Source of the DNA: a virus
Length of the DNA: 64,000 bases
Virus record (IMG/VR): IMGVR_UViG_3300036715_002570
Span: 86,678 to 150,677 of that record
Strand: one strand, 5' to 3'
Shown: positions 56,220 to 64,000 of the stretch, piece by piece
Position numbering within the stretch: the first letter of the stretch is position 1
Layout: the number at the start of each line of letters is the position of its first letter
The notes under the pieces: model-generated
Told to the model about the DNA's origin: nothing
What the model saw: the letters and a program-made list of their open reading frames with translations, nothing else
Database searches by the model: none
Made by a program: the position numbers and the translations under genes

Positions 56220-56690
56220 GTGGAACAATACAACAACCCCGTCCCCGTCGCCGTCGGCATCATCGAACTCGTCAACGAAAAGACTGGTGATACCTTTCTG
56301 CTCGGTGTTCGCCGCAACATCGAGCCGCAAATTGGCGGGATCGCCTTCCCCGGAGGCTACCTTAATGCGGGTGAAACCGCAGAGGCCGCAATGGCGCGGG
56401 AACTCGAAGAGGAAACCGGCCTGCACATCCCTGCGGAACATTGGATCGTTGCTGGCACGGAAGTGACGCCGACCAATCGTCTGCTGATCATGCTGGCGGC
56501 CGAATACGCGCTCCCCTTGGAAGCGCTGGAATTGTTCGTCAAGAACGACGAAGTTCAAGAGCTGGTTGCGATCGATGCCAACACCCCGATCTGCTTCCCT
56601 CTGCATGCACAGTGGGCCGAGCACTACTTTGCTGGCCAAGACGCTTGCGGCCACTCGTGTGACTGTGGGGCAGACGATGGAAGTCATTAA
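56220..56690 (+). CDS. Nudix hydrolase
   Basis: 156 aa, GTG start after AAAGGATC. Full Nudix box G46, E52, R60-E61, E64-E65, G67 (GGYLNAGETAEAAMARELEE). C-terminal Cys/His cluster (CGHSCDCGADDGSH) is unusual and may bind metal. Neighbour is MazG-like, so nucleotide housecleaning fits. Confidence 0.88.
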   Translation: MEQYNNPVPVAVGIIELVNEKTGDTFLLGVRRNIEPQIGGIAFPGGYLNAGETAEAAMARELEEETGLHIPAEHWIVAGTEVTPTNRLLIMLAAEYALPLEALELFVKNDEVQELVAIDANTPICFPLHAQWAEHYFAGQDACGHSCDCGADDGSH

Positions 56691-57237
56691 GCACCCATCA
56701 CTGTATCAGACGGTCGACCGAATCGTCGGCATGTCGCGCCGAGACTTCAAGGGCATTGAAGGCGTTGGCTTTAAGCTAATGGAAGAAGTGGGGGAGCTAT
56801 CTGAGGCCGTAAATCACAGCCTCGGCAATCTGCCACACAAGACGCTCAAGGAGCCGGTGATTGGTGAAGTAGCGGACGTGATCCAGAACGCAATCGCCCT
56901 CGCAGCCCTCGTCTATCCCAACAAGACGGGAGCGGAGCTGGCAGAGATGCTGGAAGACTACCTCGACTCAAAGACGACCAAGTGGGAATCGATCCTCGTT
57001 GAAAACACTCCCGCACCGTCAGCGCAGGACATCAAGAACGCGATGTGCATCGAGGGGCACTTGAATCAATGTCTACGAGACATCATCGAGAGTAGCGGCG
57101 AACTTGGCGGGACGGATGCGGTGTTCAACCACATTACTGCTGTTGTTCTTCAAGCGATCGACAAATGCTATGGCATTAAGCAAACGCCGGAACAGCAGCG
57201 TGAGAATCTGTCAAACGCGTTTGACCCGACTATTTGA
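56677..57237 (+). CDS. MazG-like nucleotide pyrophosphohydrolase
   Basis: 186 aa; start overlaps the Nudix gene by 14 bases. KLMEEVGELSEAVN and GEVADVIQNAIALAAL are the EExxE and ExxD helices of the all-alpha NTP pyrophosphatase fold. MazG removes non-canonical NTPs and, in phages, may lower ppGpp. The C-terminal half (about 105-186) is not recognised. Confidence 0.75.
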   Translation: MEVIKHPSLYQTVDRIVGMSRRDFKGIEGVGFKLMEEVGELSEAVNHSLGNLPHKTLKEPVIGEVADVIQNAIALAALVYPNKTGAELAEMLEDYLDSKTTKWESILVENTPAPSAQDIKNAMCIEGHLNQCLRDIIESSGELGGTDAVFNHITAVVLQAIDKCYGIKQTPEQQRENLSNAFDPTI

Positions 57238-57269
57238 TACTCCCAACACCTAATAGCGAGGCCGCTGGG

Positions 57270-57318
57270 TTTACCCTAAATCTACCGATTTGCTACTAAG
57301 CGTGGGAATCGGTAGACT
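57270..57318 (+). promoter_or_regulatory. Inverted-repeat promoter region
   Basis: TTTACC (57270-57275) and AATCTACCGATT (57279-57290) / AATCGGTAGACT (57307-57318), one mismatch. The -10 (TACTAA or TAGACT) is uncertain. Confidence 0.5.
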
Positions 57319-57351
57319 CGCTTCTGTCACATATCCAAGAGGAGATCGCTT

Positions 57352-57561
57352 GTGAAATTCCGCCTTACCATGCTCGCCGTTGCCGTGATGGCAATACCCC
57401 TGATCGGCTGTGGCCCCTCACCGCAACCGCAGGTGATCTACCAGCAGCCGCAGGTCGTGGTCCATGACAACGGCCCCGGTGTCGGCACCGGCCTGTCCAA
57501 GACGTCGACGTCGACCAACAACGCCAAGCCGCTGTTCGCGCCTACCACTCGCAAGCGCTGA
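57352..57561 (+). CDS. Small lipoprotein, 69 aa
   Basis: GTG start, GAGGAG upstream. Signal peptide ending in lipobox LIGC (C20), then Pro/Gln-rich (SPQPQVIYQQPQVVVHD). Possibly an outer-spanin-like lipoprotein, but no Rz partner is seen. Confidence 0.75.
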   Translation: MKFRLTMLAVAVMAIPLIGCGPSPQPQVIYQQPQVVVHDNGPGVGTGLSKTSTSTNNAKPLFAPTTRKR

Positions 57562-57712
57562 TCGATCGCCGCGGAGTCCGTTGGACGGGGGAACGTCCAA
57601 CGGAGCTTCTACTTTCGATGTGGCAATGGGTGTTTACCCTCACGGGTACGATATGAGAGTTGATGCACATTCAGCTTTCATAAGAGCAACTGCAAAGAGG
57701 AAGGCGTGCGTA

Positions 57713-58135
57713 ATGGAACAAGAAAACAATCTGTCGGACGTGGCAGCCAAGGCTGTCGCACGTCTGCAGCTCCGACTGCGTGAGAACGTCGGCAACTACC
57801 TCACGCTCGGCGATTGGCTGTCTGGCCTGTCGCTGTTCGATGTGCACGATCTCAACAAGGTCGCTGCGCAAGTCCAACATCACGTCACTGAAGCTGCTGC
57901 TGAGGATCAAGCGGGCCGCGACATGATCGTCCTGACGATGATGCTGCTCGCCGCCGAGGGTGAGGACGTTGAGGATCTGACCAACGACTACGTGAACGAG
58001 GCGATGGAATACCTGACCGCCATCCTCCTGCCCCTGGAAGAACTCCGGCGCGCAGGCCTGGTGACGATTTCGTACGAGAACCTCTCGTTCGCTCATCGCG
58101 AGGGCGTCAATCTGACGCAACTGGTGTCCGCATGA
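57713..58135 (+). CDS. Conserved hypothetical phage protein, 140 aa
   Basis: ATG 57713 after GAGGAAGG. LRLRENVGNYLTLGDWLSGL, QVQHHVTEAAAEDQAGRDMI resemble a phage family. Helical; unknown. Confidence 0.7.
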   Translation: MEQENNLSDVAAKAVARLQLRLRENVGNYLTLGDWLSGLSLFDVHDLNKVAAQVQHHVTEAAAEDQAGRDMIVLTMMLLAAEGEDVEDLTNDYVNEAMEYLTAILLPLEELRRAGLVTISYENLSFAHREGVNLTQLVSA

Positions 58136-58293
58136 AATTCATAATTTGCTCAACTTTGGTTTCCATTGCCGTGTTTCTGCTCGGCGGCTGGATCTCCGAC
58201 TGGAGCGTCACGGAGTCTGCGTTTTGGCCGTGGGCCCTTGTGTCTACCGCCGGCAGCGTGGGTGGCTGCTTCAGCCTGATCAAGGTCAGGTAA
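58132..58293 (+). CDS. Small membrane protein, 53 aa
   Basis: ATGA overlap; two short helices (IICSTLVSIAVFLLGGW and WPWALVSTAGSVGGCF). Confidence 0.65.
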   Translation: MKFIICSTLVSIAVFLLGGWISDWSVTESAFWPWALVSTAGSVGGCFSLIKVR

Positions 58294-58305
58294 CCTCCCC
58301 AACAT

Positions 58306-58347
58306 GGAACGCCTGTGGCCACGAGCCACAGGCGTTCCCCTTTTATT
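58306..58347 (+). terminator. Strong Rho-independent terminator
   Basis: Fourteen-base perfect stem GGAACGCCTGTGGC / GCCACAGGCGTTCC, 5-base loop, then CCTTTTATT. Confidence 0.92.
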
Positions 58348-58408
58348 GGTTGTTTACTGGATAACCGATTTCTCGGAAGGTTGATTATCACAACTTCCGG
58401 AGACTAGT

Positions 58409-58942
58409 GTGTTTACAGTATACGCAGCGAAAGGGTCGCAAGACCCAGTTTACATTGGATACGTTGAAGGTGGCCTGGACAAGGCCAAAGAATGGCTCGA
58501 ATTCAGCAGCGCTCGAACTACTGCCTCGGAAGTGACACGGTTTGACGTACGGTTCCGCGCTCTGTATAACGGAGACATGTCCTCCGTCAAATACACGAAG
58601 ATTGCAGAGTGTGAGACCCGGGAAGAGGCACGTACTGTCAGAGACGAGAATCGCGCTACAAATCCCAATTCGTTTGGCGATCCATCTCCGCTGCCTCCCG
58701 ATACGTATAAGGCAGCAAGCGACAAGTATCCGGAACGGATACGCAAATACAACGAAATCTTTAAGGCACGACGTGCTGCAACAGCGCGCGATGCAATGGG
58801 CGTGTTGTTCTCGTCCGCGCAGATCAAGAATCATCCCGCCCCCCGGGAAGAAAAAGTTGCTGATTTGGATCGAATGAAACCCGATCCCTTCATGGTCAAG
58901 TACGGCTTTCCGATGCCAACAATCGATTTGACCCAAAATTGA
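58409..58942 (+). CDS. Hypothetical protein, 177 aa
   Basis: GTG start after CCGGAGAC. Beginning MFTVYAAKGSQDPVYIGYVE weakly recalls GIY-YIG but catalytic Arg/Glu cannot be placed. Basic helical centre. Unknown. Confidence 0.7.
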   Translation: MFTVYAAKGSQDPVYIGYVEGGLDKAKEWLEFSSARTTASEVTRFDVRFRALYNGDMSSVKYTKIAECETREEARTVRDENRATNPNSFGDPSPLPPDTYKAASDKYPERIRKYNEIFKARRAATARDAMGVLFSSAQIKNHPAPREEKVADLDRMKPDPFMVKYGFPMPTIDLTQN

Positions 58943-59000
58943 CTACGGAGTCGCCTTCCTCTATAGTCGGTCATCGTTTAACAGCTCTGAAAGTACACAA

Positions 59001-59234
59001 ATGGCACGCTCCAACCCGCCGCTGACCAGTGAGCAGCTAGTTGCCCGTCTGACCATGTATCCAATGTTACTGACGTATGAAGACAAGAAGTCAGGTACTG
59101 TGTACCTTGCAGGTGCAGACATGCGCGCTGCAGCACGTCGAATCCAGGAGCTGGAAGAAGAGCTGCGAGTGTTGCGCGAGCAGTGCATCCAAACAGTATG
59201 GCACACATCCAGCAGCAGCGGAGAGCGAGCATGA
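59001..59234 (+). CDS. Coiled-coil protein, 77 aa
   Basis: ARRIQELEEELRVLREQC is a coiled coil; ATGA with the next gene. GACTA / TAGTC repeat promoter (TATAGT at 58961) upstream. Confidence 0.65.
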   Translation: MARSNPPLTSEQLVARLTMYPMLLTYEDKKSGTVYLAGADMRAAARRIQELEEELRVLREQCIQTVWHTSSSSGERA

Positions 59235-59419
59235 GCGTGTTGACAGAATTCCAATCGTTGGTTAGATCTACCAACGCCACTCCCTTTGATGGACTGCGGC
59301 GCCACCTCGAGGTGCTGCCACGAATCGGTGAAAAGGTTCGCGTGCGTGACCACCTAGTCGTAGTTGTCGATGTGGTCCACTTCGCCGACCTGGCGGTCAC
59401 TGTGTTGCGGGTGAAATGA
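59231..59419 (+). CDS. Hypothetical protein, 62 aa
   Basis: ATGA overlaps on both sides. Val-rich beta end. Unknown. Confidence 0.6.
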   Translation: MSVLTEFQSLVRSTNATPFDGLRRHLEVLPRIGEKVRVRDHLVVVVDVVHFADLAVTVLRVK

Positions 59420-59532
59420 TGAAATTGGTCTGGCGGTCACCGAAGTTCTTCAAGCACGGCGGCATCTGGCTGTACGTGATGAAAAAGTGGTACCGGATCA
59501 TTCCCGTCAAGGAGTTCGAATGCCACAACTGA
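59416..59532 (+). CDS. Basic Trp-rich micro-protein, 38 aa
   Basis: MMKLVWRSPKFFKHGGIWLY then MKKWYRIIP; resembles the 3421 micro-protein. Overlaps the next gene. Confidence 0.55.
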   Translation: MMKLVWRSPKFFKHGGIWLYVMKKWYRIIPVKEFECHN

Positions 59533-59879
59533 TGATTCCCCACCTGCGCACAGAACTAACGCTGTCGCAGCCGTGGACATTCAAACTACACGCTGAGCAC
59601 AGGAACAGCGATTTCCGCCAGCTGCTTGGGTTGGAAATACCGTACTCTGCCGCTGCCACGGAAGAACAGTGGCAAGCGTGGCGGAAATCGCGCGATGAGG
59701 TATACGACGTCACCCTACCTGCTGGCACAGTACTGTCTGTTGATCGGATCTTTATCCGCAACGGGATGGCCGAATACGACAGTGTGACGTTCCGCATTCG
59801 GTCCCACCCCGACCTCAAGAAGTGCAAGTCACGCTTCTGGGTCAAACTAGACGATGCGAACAACATCGTGTATACATGA
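59520..59879 (+). CDS. Hypothetical protein, 119 aa
   Basis: AAGGAG before ATG 59520. Alpha/beta; VTLPAGTVLSVDRIFIRNG. Ends ATGA with the PQ-loop gene. Confidence 0.7.
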   Translation: MPQLMIPHLRTELTLSQPWTFKLHAEHRNSDFRQLLGLEIPYSAAATEEQWQAWRKSRDEVYDVTLPAGTVLSVDRIFIRNGMAEYDSVTFRIRSHPDLKKCKSRFWVKLDDANNIVYT

Positions 59880-60154
59880 ACTGGATTCAACAATTAGTAG
59901 AACCGCTTGGGTGGTTCGGCGCTGCGGTGTTTTCGCTATCAGCGTTGCCTCAAGCATGGGTGTGCTGGAGGCAAAAGCATAGTAACGGCCTCGCATGGCC
60001 GTTCCTTCTTTCCTGGCTGGTTGGTTGTTCAACCATGCTACTGTACGTATCGCTGAAGGGACATATGCTACCTCTGCAGTGTAACTACGGTGTCAATCTC
60101 GCGTTGTTGCTGGTGATTGTTTGGTATAAACTATTCCCCAGAGACCCTTCCTGA
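59876..60154 (+). CDS. PQ-loop (SemiSWEET-type) membrane protein, 92 aa
   Basis: Three helices with SALPQAWVCWRQKHSNGLAW, the PQ motif and following Ser/Gly. SemiSWEETs transport sugars as dimers. Substrate unknown. Confidence 0.75.
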   Translation: MNWIQQLVEPLGWFGAAVFSLSALPQAWVCWRQKHSNGLAWPFLLSWLVGCSTMLLYVSLKGHMLPLQCNYGVNLALLLVIVWYKLFPRDPS

Positions 60155-60212
60155 AATTGTTGAATGCGGTAGGATGAGCAAGTACAGTAGTCCATATTGA
60201 AAAGGTACTACT

Positions 60213-60350
60213 ATGCCATTCCCTCAACCACTCCCAACTCCGCCCCACCGCAATCCGCCACCGCCGCCGTTCTATCCGTTCGATGACGAGGATGACGACG
60301 ACCCTGACGAGTTCGACCCACCTGTCCTTCCGGTCCCAACCAAGCACTAA
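60213..60350 (+). CDS. Pro-rich acidic micro-protein, 45 aa
   Basis: AAAGGT before ATG 60213. Pro-rich first half, Asp-rich second half (FDDEDDDDPDEFDPP). TACAGT -10 upstream. Confidence 0.55.
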   Translation: MPFPQPLPTPPHRNPPPPPFYPFDDEDDDDPDEFDPPVLPVPTKH

Positions 60351-60353
60351 GTC

Positions 60354-60809
60354 ATGAAATCGTTCAACCTATCCTCAAACTCGCTCCACTTCCGATTTGC
60401 AACTCTGTACGGGCCAGCATCACACTTTGCCATTGTGCAGGGGTATTACGATCTGTGTTCGTATATTCGTGCGGTGCTGCTGGGAATGTTTGTCGCGCTG
60501 ATCGGCACGGCAATTGGTGGTCTAGTGATCGGCCTGACGATTGGTGATATCGCTGCGTGGGTATCAGCAATGGCTCACCTGGGTCAGTGGATCGATCCAG
60601 AGCCTGGTTCCGTGATTACGATGATCGCCTCCGGCATCGCCAGTGTGATCGTGGCGATGATCTACACTCACCGGCGATATAAGCAATGGAAGGAAACGCG
60701 GCCGTGCCAGCCTGTGACCGCACCATCGAAGCCAAGCTTTGCTCAAATCGCCTACGAATCGCTACACAACCGGTTTTGCGGCACCATTTCTGTGGATGAC
60801 GCCGAGTGA
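60354..60809 (+). CDS. Membrane protein, 151 aa
   Basis: Two or three helices (AVLLGMFVALIGTAIGGLVI; ITMIASGIASVIVAMIY) and a soluble basic tail. ATGA-type overlap with the next gene. Confidence 0.75.
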   Translation: MKSFNLSSNSLHFRFATLYGPASHFAIVQGYYDLCSYIRAVLLGMFVALIGTAIGGLVIGLTIGDIAAWVSAMAHLGQWIDPEPGSVITMIASGIASVIVAMIYTHRRYKQWKETRPCQPVTAPSKPSFAQIAYESLHNRFCGTISVDDAE

Positions 60810-60913
60810 AAGTCTGGAACAACCTACCACCTGAAGTGCGGTTCATCATTGTCGCGATGCTCACCCTGCTGTGCTATCGCTACATCATTGGAGTACATCA
60901 AAATGCGTTGTAA
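60806..60913 (+). CDS. Small membrane protein, 35 aa
   Basis: GTG overlap start; helix VRFIIVAMLTLLCYRYIIG. Confidence 0.55.
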   Translation: MKVWNNLPPEVRFIIVAMLTLLCYRYIIGVHQNAL

Positions 60914-61235
60914 GAAGGGCGACCTGGCGTTCGTATTGCGGACAGTCACAGGTAACTACGTAGGCCACATCGTCGATGTGGCCGAATATATTGGCTACAT
61001 GAACGAAGGTGACGTGTTTGAAGTCAACGGGATCATGTGCAAGGCAATGATCACGGATAACTACTGGTGGATTGATGCCACGTCTCCGCGGGGCTTCGAA
61101 ACCCCGTACGGTCCAACCTCCCGGGCATACAGTCCAGACACGTGGCTGAAGCCGATCCCTCCCGATCTGCTGTCCAAGGACACAGAGACTGGTGAGGAAA
61201 TCTACAACACCAAGCCGGAGACGGTTGAAGTGTAA
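60903..61235 (+). CDS. Conserved hypothetical protein, 110 aa
   Basis: KKGDLAFVLRTVTGNYVGHI, and WLKPIPPD fit a small beta-barrel family present in many phages (L.....G..V.V..., LRPI). Unknown function. Confidence 0.75.
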   Translation: MRCKKGDLAFVLRTVTGNYVGHIVDVAEYIGYMNEGDVFEVNGIMCKAMITDNYWWIDATSPRGFETPYGPTSRAYSPDTWLKPIPPDLLSKDTETGEEIYNTKPETVEV

Positions 61236-61283
61236 GTTGACAAGCCCATTCTCGTCGAGCTTCCAACGTTACCGGATATTCGT

Positions 61284-61397
61284 ATGAAGCTCGAAGAAAC
61301 GGGCCTAATCAACCGTAAGATCAAAATCAGCAACACTTCACCAGAACATGCTGGTGAAGTGGGTAAGGTCGTCGCTGGTTGGCAGTGCAAGAAGTAA
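61284..61397 (+). CDS. Possible small protein, 37 aa
   Basis: ATG 61284; the frame is open back to 61236 without a start. Coding-like (KLEETGLINRKIKISNTSPE). Confidence 0.4.
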   Translation: MKLEETGLINRKIKISNTSPEHAGEVGKVVAGWQCKK

Positions 61398-61401
61398 TTG
61401 T

Positions 61402-61455
61402 TGAGGGTCAAAGCTGCTAACAGGATGATTGAGTTACTTTAACTAGGACTCAATC
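61402..61455 (+). promoter_or_regulatory. Promoter with hairpin directly before ATG 61456
   Basis: TTGAGG (61402-61407), 17-bp spacer, GATGAT; GATTGAGT (61427-61434) / ACTCAATC (61448-61455) with TAGGA in the loop. Confidence 0.5.
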
Positions 61456-62301
61456 ATGTCCAAGCAACAACAGCAATCTCAACGTCGCATCTCTCTGCAG
61501 CCGACGCCCACGTCAACCTCCAACGAGGTTCATGAGCGCATCGTCGACATCATTGCATCAGGCAACTACGACTCTCATGCGATTGCCTTGGCTCTTGCCA
61601 AAAAGCATCCGGCAATCTTCGTCCAACTGCACGACGCCGGCGTCGTGACGAAGACCGCACCCGCTGACCCAAGGTGGGCTGGCGATGTCGCCAGCCTGCT
61701 CCGCAGTGGTGGGCTCATCTCGGCGATCAAGATGGTCCGTGAGAACACCAAGCTTGGCCTGAAAGAAGCGAAGAACATCGTTGATGCTGCTCGCTCCAAC
61801 AGCAACAGCAATGGCCTCGTGGCGGAGAGCAATCTTCACTACGTGAATGCAATCGTAGCCGCCTGGTGTGACATGTCAGACCTGGCCTTATTTGAGCGAA
61901 ATTGCGTAGACGTCTGTAACCAGGCGTTTACTTCGTTCAAGCAGGAGATCCAGGGATTCCTTGATGGACCATATCCTAACCATTGGGTATATGGAGACGA
62001 CATCATCAGTGTGTATACCCGTAAGGCTCATCATGCGATCTCAGGCGCATTGATCCAATCCTTTGACATTGGTACAATTACAGTCTCTGAGCAATTCAGA
62101 GGCCGAGGTCTTGGCATGCGGGTAATCAACCATATGCATCAGATCAACCCATTCCGGTGCACGTACGTTGAGAGCATCCTGAACGAAGGGCTGTACGATC
62201 GCCTAATCGATGAGGGGTGGCGAGACGTACCCGGCTCCAAACCCAAGTCTGTGTTTAAGATGACGCCGTTGACGAAAAAATTGGGTGAGACTGATAGTTA
62301 A
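61456..62301 (+). CDS. Fusion of L7/L12-like C-terminal domain and GNAT acetyltransferase
   Basis: 281 aa. Residues about 78-110 (LLRSGGLISAIKMVRENT, KLGLKEAKNIVD) match the ribosomal L7/L12 C-terminal domain (IxxIKxVRxxTGLGLKEAKxxVD), the site where translation factors bind. Residues about 195-260 (GTITVSEQFRGRGLGMRVIN) hold the acetyl-CoA loop of GNAT enzymes. A phage enzyme that mimics L12 may target translation factors. Confidence 0.75.
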   Translation: MSKQQQQSQRRISLQPTPTSTSNEVHERIVDIIASGNYDSHAIALALAKKHPAIFVQLHDAGVVTKTAPADPRWAGDVASLLRSGGLISAIKMVRENTKLGLKEAKNIVDAARSNSNSNGLVAESNLHYVNAIVAAWCDMSDLALFERNCVDVCNQAFTSFKQEIQGFLDGPYPNHWVYGDDIISVYTRKAHHAISGALIQSFDIGTITVSEQFRGRGLGMRVINHMHQINPFRCTYVESILNEGLYDRLIDEGWRDVPGSKPKSVFKMTPLTKKLGETDS

Positions 62302-62598
62302 CTCACTGAAATGTGCAAGCAACTCAGTTGGTGGAGCCGCTCGAAACCGTTCGAGCCCCTCTCGAGCTTGAGAGTGTTAACAGGCGCGTCGAGACGAAGC
62401 CTCCGTGCTCGACATCCAAATTTAGACAGGCTAGTATCGTGAGAACTAGCTGCACTTGGTGCTAGTAACCCAGCGCGCGGGCGAATGTAGTGTGTAGAGG
62501 GAACGCCAAAAGAAACCTCAAGGCCCCTCATGTCGGTTTATTGCTGTTGATCTTTGTGCCAATTGCGATGATCATGCCGCAATTGCACAAGGAACAAA
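62302..62598 (+). other. Non-coding stretch with several hairpins
   Basis: No gene. Contains CTCTCgagcttGAGAG, GCTAGT/ACTAGC and GCAC ttg GTGC stems. May be a leader or a small RNA; no tRNA fold. Confidence 0.35.
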
Positions 62599-62928
62599 AT
62601 GTACACAGTATACTGGACTGAAGAGTCCTACACAGACTCACTAGCACCAGCGTTGGTGCGTGAACCTCAGTCGCGTGAGTTCCCCCCGTCTGAACTGGCC
62701 CAAGCGCTGAAGTTCTCTGAGGAATTGCGCACACGTCGTCGTGGAGGTGCCCGTATCTCAATGATCACCATGGCGTCGGAGGACATGAACAACGTCGGTC
62801 AGCTTGGCGTTGCATCGATCATTGACGGTAAGACACCGGACGGTCACGACTACGAATGGTCCAAAGCAGGTCGCGCTGGGAAGATGCGGCCGAAAGACTA
62901 CGTCAAAACGGCCAACGCAGCTGAATAG
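62599..62928 (+). CDS. Conserved hypothetical protein, 109 aa
   Basis: CAAGGAAC upstream. ALKFSEELRTRRRGG, ISMITMASEDMNNVGQLGVA and YEWSKAGRAGKM match a phage family. Unknown. Confidence 0.75.
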   Translation: MYTVYWTEESYTDSLAPALVREPQSREFPPSELAQALKFSEELRTRRRGGARISMITMASEDMNNVGQLGVASIIDGKTPDGHDYEWSKAGRAGKMRPKDYVKTANAAE

Positions 62929-62977
62929 TTGGGTTAACTGTCGTTTCGGTTGAATCTCTAGTTATAGGAGATTTAAC

Positions 62978-63577
62978 ATGGAAGACTATAAGAAACTGTA
63001 CATCTCGCTGCGATATTTCCTGCTTGGCCGGGAATTCTACATGGCCGCTGACGCGTTGCAATTCGCATCCCAGTACCATGTAGGGACACGCAAGGATGGT
63101 GTCACGCCTGAGTTCCAACATCAAATTGAGATTGCGCACTACCTGCGCACGCTACTGCCATCGATGATGTTTCCAGAGGACACGCTGGCCGCCGTCCTCT
63201 TGCATGATGTCCCGGAAGACTACGGTGTCCCACACTCGGAGATTGCGAACCGGTTCGGCCCTCGCGTTGGACAAGCAGTGTTCCTGATGGACAAGAACGG
63301 CAAGCAGCAAGCAAAGATGATGGAAGACATTGGTCTGCATCCAATCGCATCTCTTGCAAAGGGTGGTGATCGCTGTCACAACATGCAAACGATGGTTGGT
63401 GTGTTTACGCTGGAGAAGCGAATCAAGTATATGGAAGAGGCGAGGACTTTGTTTCTTCCGATGTTGAAGACTGCCCGTCGTCTTTTTCCGAAACAAGAAG
63501 CTGCGTACGAGAACATCAAACACGTGATGACGTCACAGCTCGAACTACTTGAAGTGATCAATGGTGCCGAACGCTAA
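62978..63577 (+). CDS. HD-domain hydrolase, SpoT/MESH1-like
   Basis: 199 aa. HVGTRKDGVTPEFQHQIEIA (H34, H48), LLHDVPEDYG (H76-D77, E80-D81) and ASLAKGGDRCHNMQTM follow the (p)ppGpp hydrolase HD domain. No synthetase domain. May remove (p)ppGpp or a related alarmone during infection. Confidence 0.8.
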   Translation: MEDYKKLYISLRYFLLGREFYMAADALQFASQYHVGTRKDGVTPEFQHQIEIAHYLRTLLPSMMFPEDTLAAVLLHDVPEDYGVPHSEIANRFGPRVGQAVFLMDKNGKQQAKMMEDIGLHPIASLAKGGDRCHNMQTMVGVFTLEKRIKYMEEARTLFLPMLKTARRLFPKQEAAYENIKHVMTSQLELLEVINGAER

Positions 63578-64000
63578 TGTACCCATGTTTCCTGCGGAAC
63601 GATTCCGTTATATTGAAGCACTGATCCCCCTGCTGGAACGTACACCCCATTGGGATGAGCTGTATCAGATAGAGTGGTATGTAGACAAGTGCGCTCGTGC
63701 GGGCTTTGCTACAACCGCTGATCAAATTCGTCTGTGCGCAAGTCGGTTCATTGCTGGAAAGCGAAAAGTTACGCCGCCCGGCACCGCTCGGCGCAAGCAG
63801 GCAGAGAAGCGACGGTTGCAGATGCTGGCTAACGTACCTCCGGAGCTGACGGCAGCAATTGAGGCTGTTATAGCTGAGCAACAGAAGGCGGTCGACCAAT
63901 TCAAATCGGGCGTGGAGAAGGCTCTTAATTCGTTGGTAGGCGGCGTAATGAAGCGATACAAGAGCGACCCCGCTACTGTTCGTGAACTACTGATTCAGCG
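63561..64000 (+). CDS. Hypothetical protein, continues past the window
   Basis: ATG 63561 overlaps the HD gene (63585 is the alternative). No stop before 64000. Helical, basic centre; KRKVTPPGTARRKQAEKRRL. Unknown. Confidence 0.65.
   Translation, partial: MVPNANVPMFPAERFRYIEALIPLLERTPHWDELYQIEWYVDKCARAGFATTADQIRLCASRFIAGKRKVTPPGTARRKQAEKRRLQMLANVPPELTAAIEAVIAEQQKAVDQFKSGVEKALNSLVGGVMKRYKSDPATVRELLIQ

Noticed and set aside
58409-58942. GIY-YIG nuclease
   Set aside because: Only the first 20 residues are reminiscent; catalytic Arg and Glu could not be located.

Overview
This window looks like part of the genome of a large, lytic, T4-related tailed phage (probably a jumbo myovirus) of a Gram-negative, probably proteobacterial, host. 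Nearly every gene is short and tightly packed, start and stop codons often overlap as ATGA, and recognisable genes include rIIA and rIIB, a UvsW-like SF2 helicase, Nudix hydrolases, a MazG-like protein, HNH nucleases and T4-type late promoter cores (TAAATA). No integrase, structural head or tail gene, rRNA or convincing tRNA was seen.

Layout. 0-12.6 kb: rightward genes with two 7-deazaguanine pathway enzymes (QueE, QueD), a possible ubiquitin-like protein, a Nudix hydrolase, two HNH nucleases, two acidic late-type proteins and the helicase, closed by a bidirectional terminator. 12.6-24.7 kb: a permuted papain-fold hydrolase, a DUF932-like protein, an outer-membrane beta-barrel, a PnuC-NadR pair for NAD salvage, rIIA-rIIB, the remnant of a SET-domain gene and a protein-phosphatase-like enzyme. 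24.9-27.5 kb: a leftward micro-operon of about ten tiny, overlapping, often membrane-bound products, followed by a repeat-rich region (27.5-28.4 kb) with hairpin repeats and 21-bp-spaced iterons. 28.8-51.7 kb: several dozen small orphan genes, many with their own sigma70-type promoter of very regular geometry (TTGNNN, 17 bp, NATANT), and many of these promoters sit inside inverted repeats. 51.8-64 kb: small membrane proteins, a 0.6-kb non-coding stretch that may encode a large structured RNA, a complete tyrosyl-tRNA synthetase, a second Nudix enzyme, a MazG-like protein, a lipoprotein, a PQ-loop protein, an L7/L12-GNAT fusion and a SpoT-like HD hydrolase.

How the genes work together: QueE and QueD suggest 7-deazaguanine synthesis for DNA (or tRNA) modification. 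PnuC and NadR can rebuild NAD from imported nicotinamide riboside. TyrRS, Nudix, MazG-like and SpoT-like enzymes would tune translation, nucleotide pools and stress signals. RIIA/RIIB and the beta-barrel may act in exclusion or host takeover. Six otherwise different proteins share a C-terminal GA-TYY module.

Several genes are broken by a single-base frameshift (often at a homopolymer) or by one in-frame stop codon. Some may be sequencing errors; others look like genuine decay. All functions come from motif reading, without database searches.
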